Origin: a virus
Strand: one strand, 5' to 3'
DNA: 34,303 bases
IMG/VR virus record: IMGVR_UViG_3300025684_000037
Span: 1-34,303 of that record
Of this stretch, positions 33,241 to 34,303 are shown one piece after another. Position 1 is the first letter of the stretch; each line of letters opens with the position of its first letter. Made by a program: the position numbers and the translations under genes. The notes under the pieces are model-generated. The model was not told the origin of the DNA, did not search any database, and was given only the letters and a program-made list of their open reading frames with translations.

Positions 33241-33682
33241 TAACGACCCAACTAAAGTAGAATTTTTGTTATCCCTTAGTGGTAACATAATTTGTCAAAG
33301 ATTCTTCAATGTGAAGGATTTTAACCATAACGCAAAAAGATCTTTAGATATTAATGCAGATGTTTCAAATATTTGTGAAGAAATTTCAAACGATTTAAAA
33401 GAAAAAACATTGGATTTTCTTAGTAGTAATCAAAACTATTATCCCGTTTTAGACTCTGGGACCACTACTGAGGTTGAAGAAGAAGAGTACTTTTTACTTG
33501 AACTTAAGTTGAATGACGCAGTATTTATTCAAAGGATATTCGCTGCACATGTCTTCCCACCTAAGGTGAGATACTCGGTAGACATTAGACCAAAACTTAG
33601 AAGAATTTTAAACGATTTATCTGAGACCTTATCATATGATGATGTTAATACTACTTACATGTCATACGAGTTAACAAAGTAG
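33233..33682 (+). CDS. Conserved-looking phage protein of unknown function
   Basis: The 149-aa product overlaps the flap nuclease gene by 8 nt and ends 28 nt before the helicase gene. It begins with a beta strand (VEFLLSLSGNIICQRFFNVK), then a helix (ADVSNICEEISNDLKEKTLD) and an acidic loop (TTTEVEEEEYF). A second, similar strand-helix half follows (LNDAVFIQRIFAAHVFPPKV, then LRRILNDLSETLSY). The two halves look like a weak internal repeat, each with an RxF/IxRxF strand followed by a helix. Its place between recombination and helicase genes suggests a replication accessory role such as a helicase loader or adaptor. No known loader motif is visible. Confidence 0.75.
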   Translation: MTNNDPTKVEFLLSLSGNIICQRFFNVKDFNHNAKRSLDINADVSNICEEISNDLKEKTLDFLSSNQNYYPVLDSGTTTEVEEEEYFLLELKLNDAVFIQRIFAAHVFPPKVRYSVDIRPKLRRILNDLSETLSYDDVNTTYMSYELTK

Positions 33683-33710
33683 AATAAAAACAAAAAAAAT
33701 TGAGATAATC

Positions 33711-34303
33711 ATGCAAGAAAAGAATTTCGGTGAGTTGGGGAACCAGTTCCAACAAACGTTAATAAAATCAATAATCGAAGACAAAAAGTACGGGGAACAA
33801 ATCCTCGAAGTTTTAGACAGTAAGTATTTTGACAATATTACATTTAAGTATATTGTTCAAAACGTAAAAGAGTTATTTATCACTTACAATTCGAGAGTAC
33901 CTGACTATGAAACAGTCAGACAAAAGATTACCGAAAGTTCACTTGCAAACCCTAATACAAGTAAGATACATATTGACACATTAGATGCAATTGAGAATCT
34001 TAAAGACCCTGTACATACACCTTCATTTGTAAAGGACACAGCACTTAATTTCTGTAAACAACAGAGCCTAAAGAAGACTTTGAAAGATGTGGATAAATTA
34101 ATTCATGGTGGAGATTTCCAATCGTATGATAGAATTGAAGAGATGATTGCAGAAGCACTCCAAGTGGGTGTTTCGGATGATGTTGTTGTGGATATATTAG
34201 ATAATATTTCTGAAGCGTTAGAGAACGATATGAGAACTCCAATGGCGACAGGAATTGTTGGTTTAGATAATTTACTTGACGGTGGATTATCACATGGTGA
34301 ATT
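33711..34303 (+). CDS. 41: Replicative DnaB-type helicase, gp41-like (3' partial)
   Basis: The frame starts at ATG 33711 (MQEKNFGELGNQFQQTLIKS) and is open to the last base, so the C-terminal ATPase domain lies beyond the window. The 197 visible codons match the N-terminal domain of T4 gp41-type helicases: helical pairs including FKYIVQNVKELFITYNSRVP, YETVRQKITESS, and the entry to the RecA core TGIVGLDNLLDGGLSHGE. The TG(I)xxLDxLL(D)GGLxxGE segment directly precedes Walker A in this family. The protein would unwind the fork ahead of the polymerase. The short gap to the preceding gene puts it in the same operon. Confidence 0.9.
   Translation, partial: MQEKNFGELGNQFQQTLIKSIIEDKKYGEQILEVLDSKYFDNITFKYIVQNVKELFITYNSRVPDYETVRQKITESSLANPNTSKIHIDTLDAIENLKDPVHTPSFVKDTALNFCKQQSLKKTLKDVDKLIHGGDFQSYDRIEEMIAEALQVGVSDDVVVDILDNISEALENDMRTPMATGIVGLDNLLDGGLSHGE

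Noticed and set aside
34045-34293. Minus-strand ORF of 82 aa at the right end
   Set aside because: Lies opposite the clearly coding gp41-like helicase, and its sequence has no protein-like pattern.

Overview
The window is an AT-rich segment of a T4-like contractile-tailed phage (myovirus) genome. It covers most of a tail and neck module, the DNA polymerase, and the start of a replication/recombination module. The likely host is a member of the Bacteroidetes (Flavobacteria-like). The main evidence is two promoters with an exact TTG-N20-TATATTTG arrangement, the Bacteroidetes primary-sigma signature (TTG near -33, TAnnTTTG near -7). Most genes also lack a strong Shine-Dalgarno sequence. No ribosomal, tRNA or core bacterial genes are present.

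Layout. 1-2857: end of a multidomain Pro/Thr-linker protein with a cupredoxin domain, a trypsin-like serine protease, and a small BppU-like beta protein. 2975-5743: family B DNA polymerase (gp43-like) behind an early promoter. 5778-11514: a mixed-strand block with a gp13-like neck protein (-), a PD-(D/E)XK-type nuclease candidate (+), an SNF2-family ATPase (-), gp14-like neck and gp15-like tail terminator proteins (+), and a tiny ribbon-helix-helix-like protein (-). 11634-28869: tail genes, comprising a very large sheath (gp18), tube (gp19), a gp26-like hub protein with an ATG-less +1-frame ORF after it, a tape-measure candidate, and three baseplate/hub proteins (1600 aa with an OmpA-like segment, 107 aa LysM/gp53-like, 1888 aa gp27-like hub). 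28919-30148: a small protein, an acidic-repeat protein and a Dps-like ferritin-fold protein. 30252-34303: gp32-like SSB, UvsX, FEN/RNase H-like nuclease, an unknown protein and the start of a gp41-like helicase.

Two transcription programmes can be read from the DNA. Early-type promoters precede the polymerase and the nuclease candidate, and possibly gp32. A different motif, TATTTAT (three times as the identical 15-mer GATATTTATAATAAA), precedes nearly every structural gene or operon. In four genes on both strands the motif lies exactly 4 nt before the ATG, which suggests leaderless late mRNAs. Hairpin terminators follow the polymerase, the tube gene and the Dps-like gene. A larger branched RNA element separates gp32 from uvsX.

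Functionally, the tail genes encode sheath, tube, terminator and baseplate parts, with two probable peptidoglycan-binding modules (OmpA-like, LysM) in adjacent baseplate genes. The replication genes give a T4-type core of polymerase, SSB, recombinase, flap nuclease and helicase. Here the SSB ends in a bacterial-style DDLPF tip instead of the T4 tail. Family assignments come from reading motifs by eye; no database search was run.
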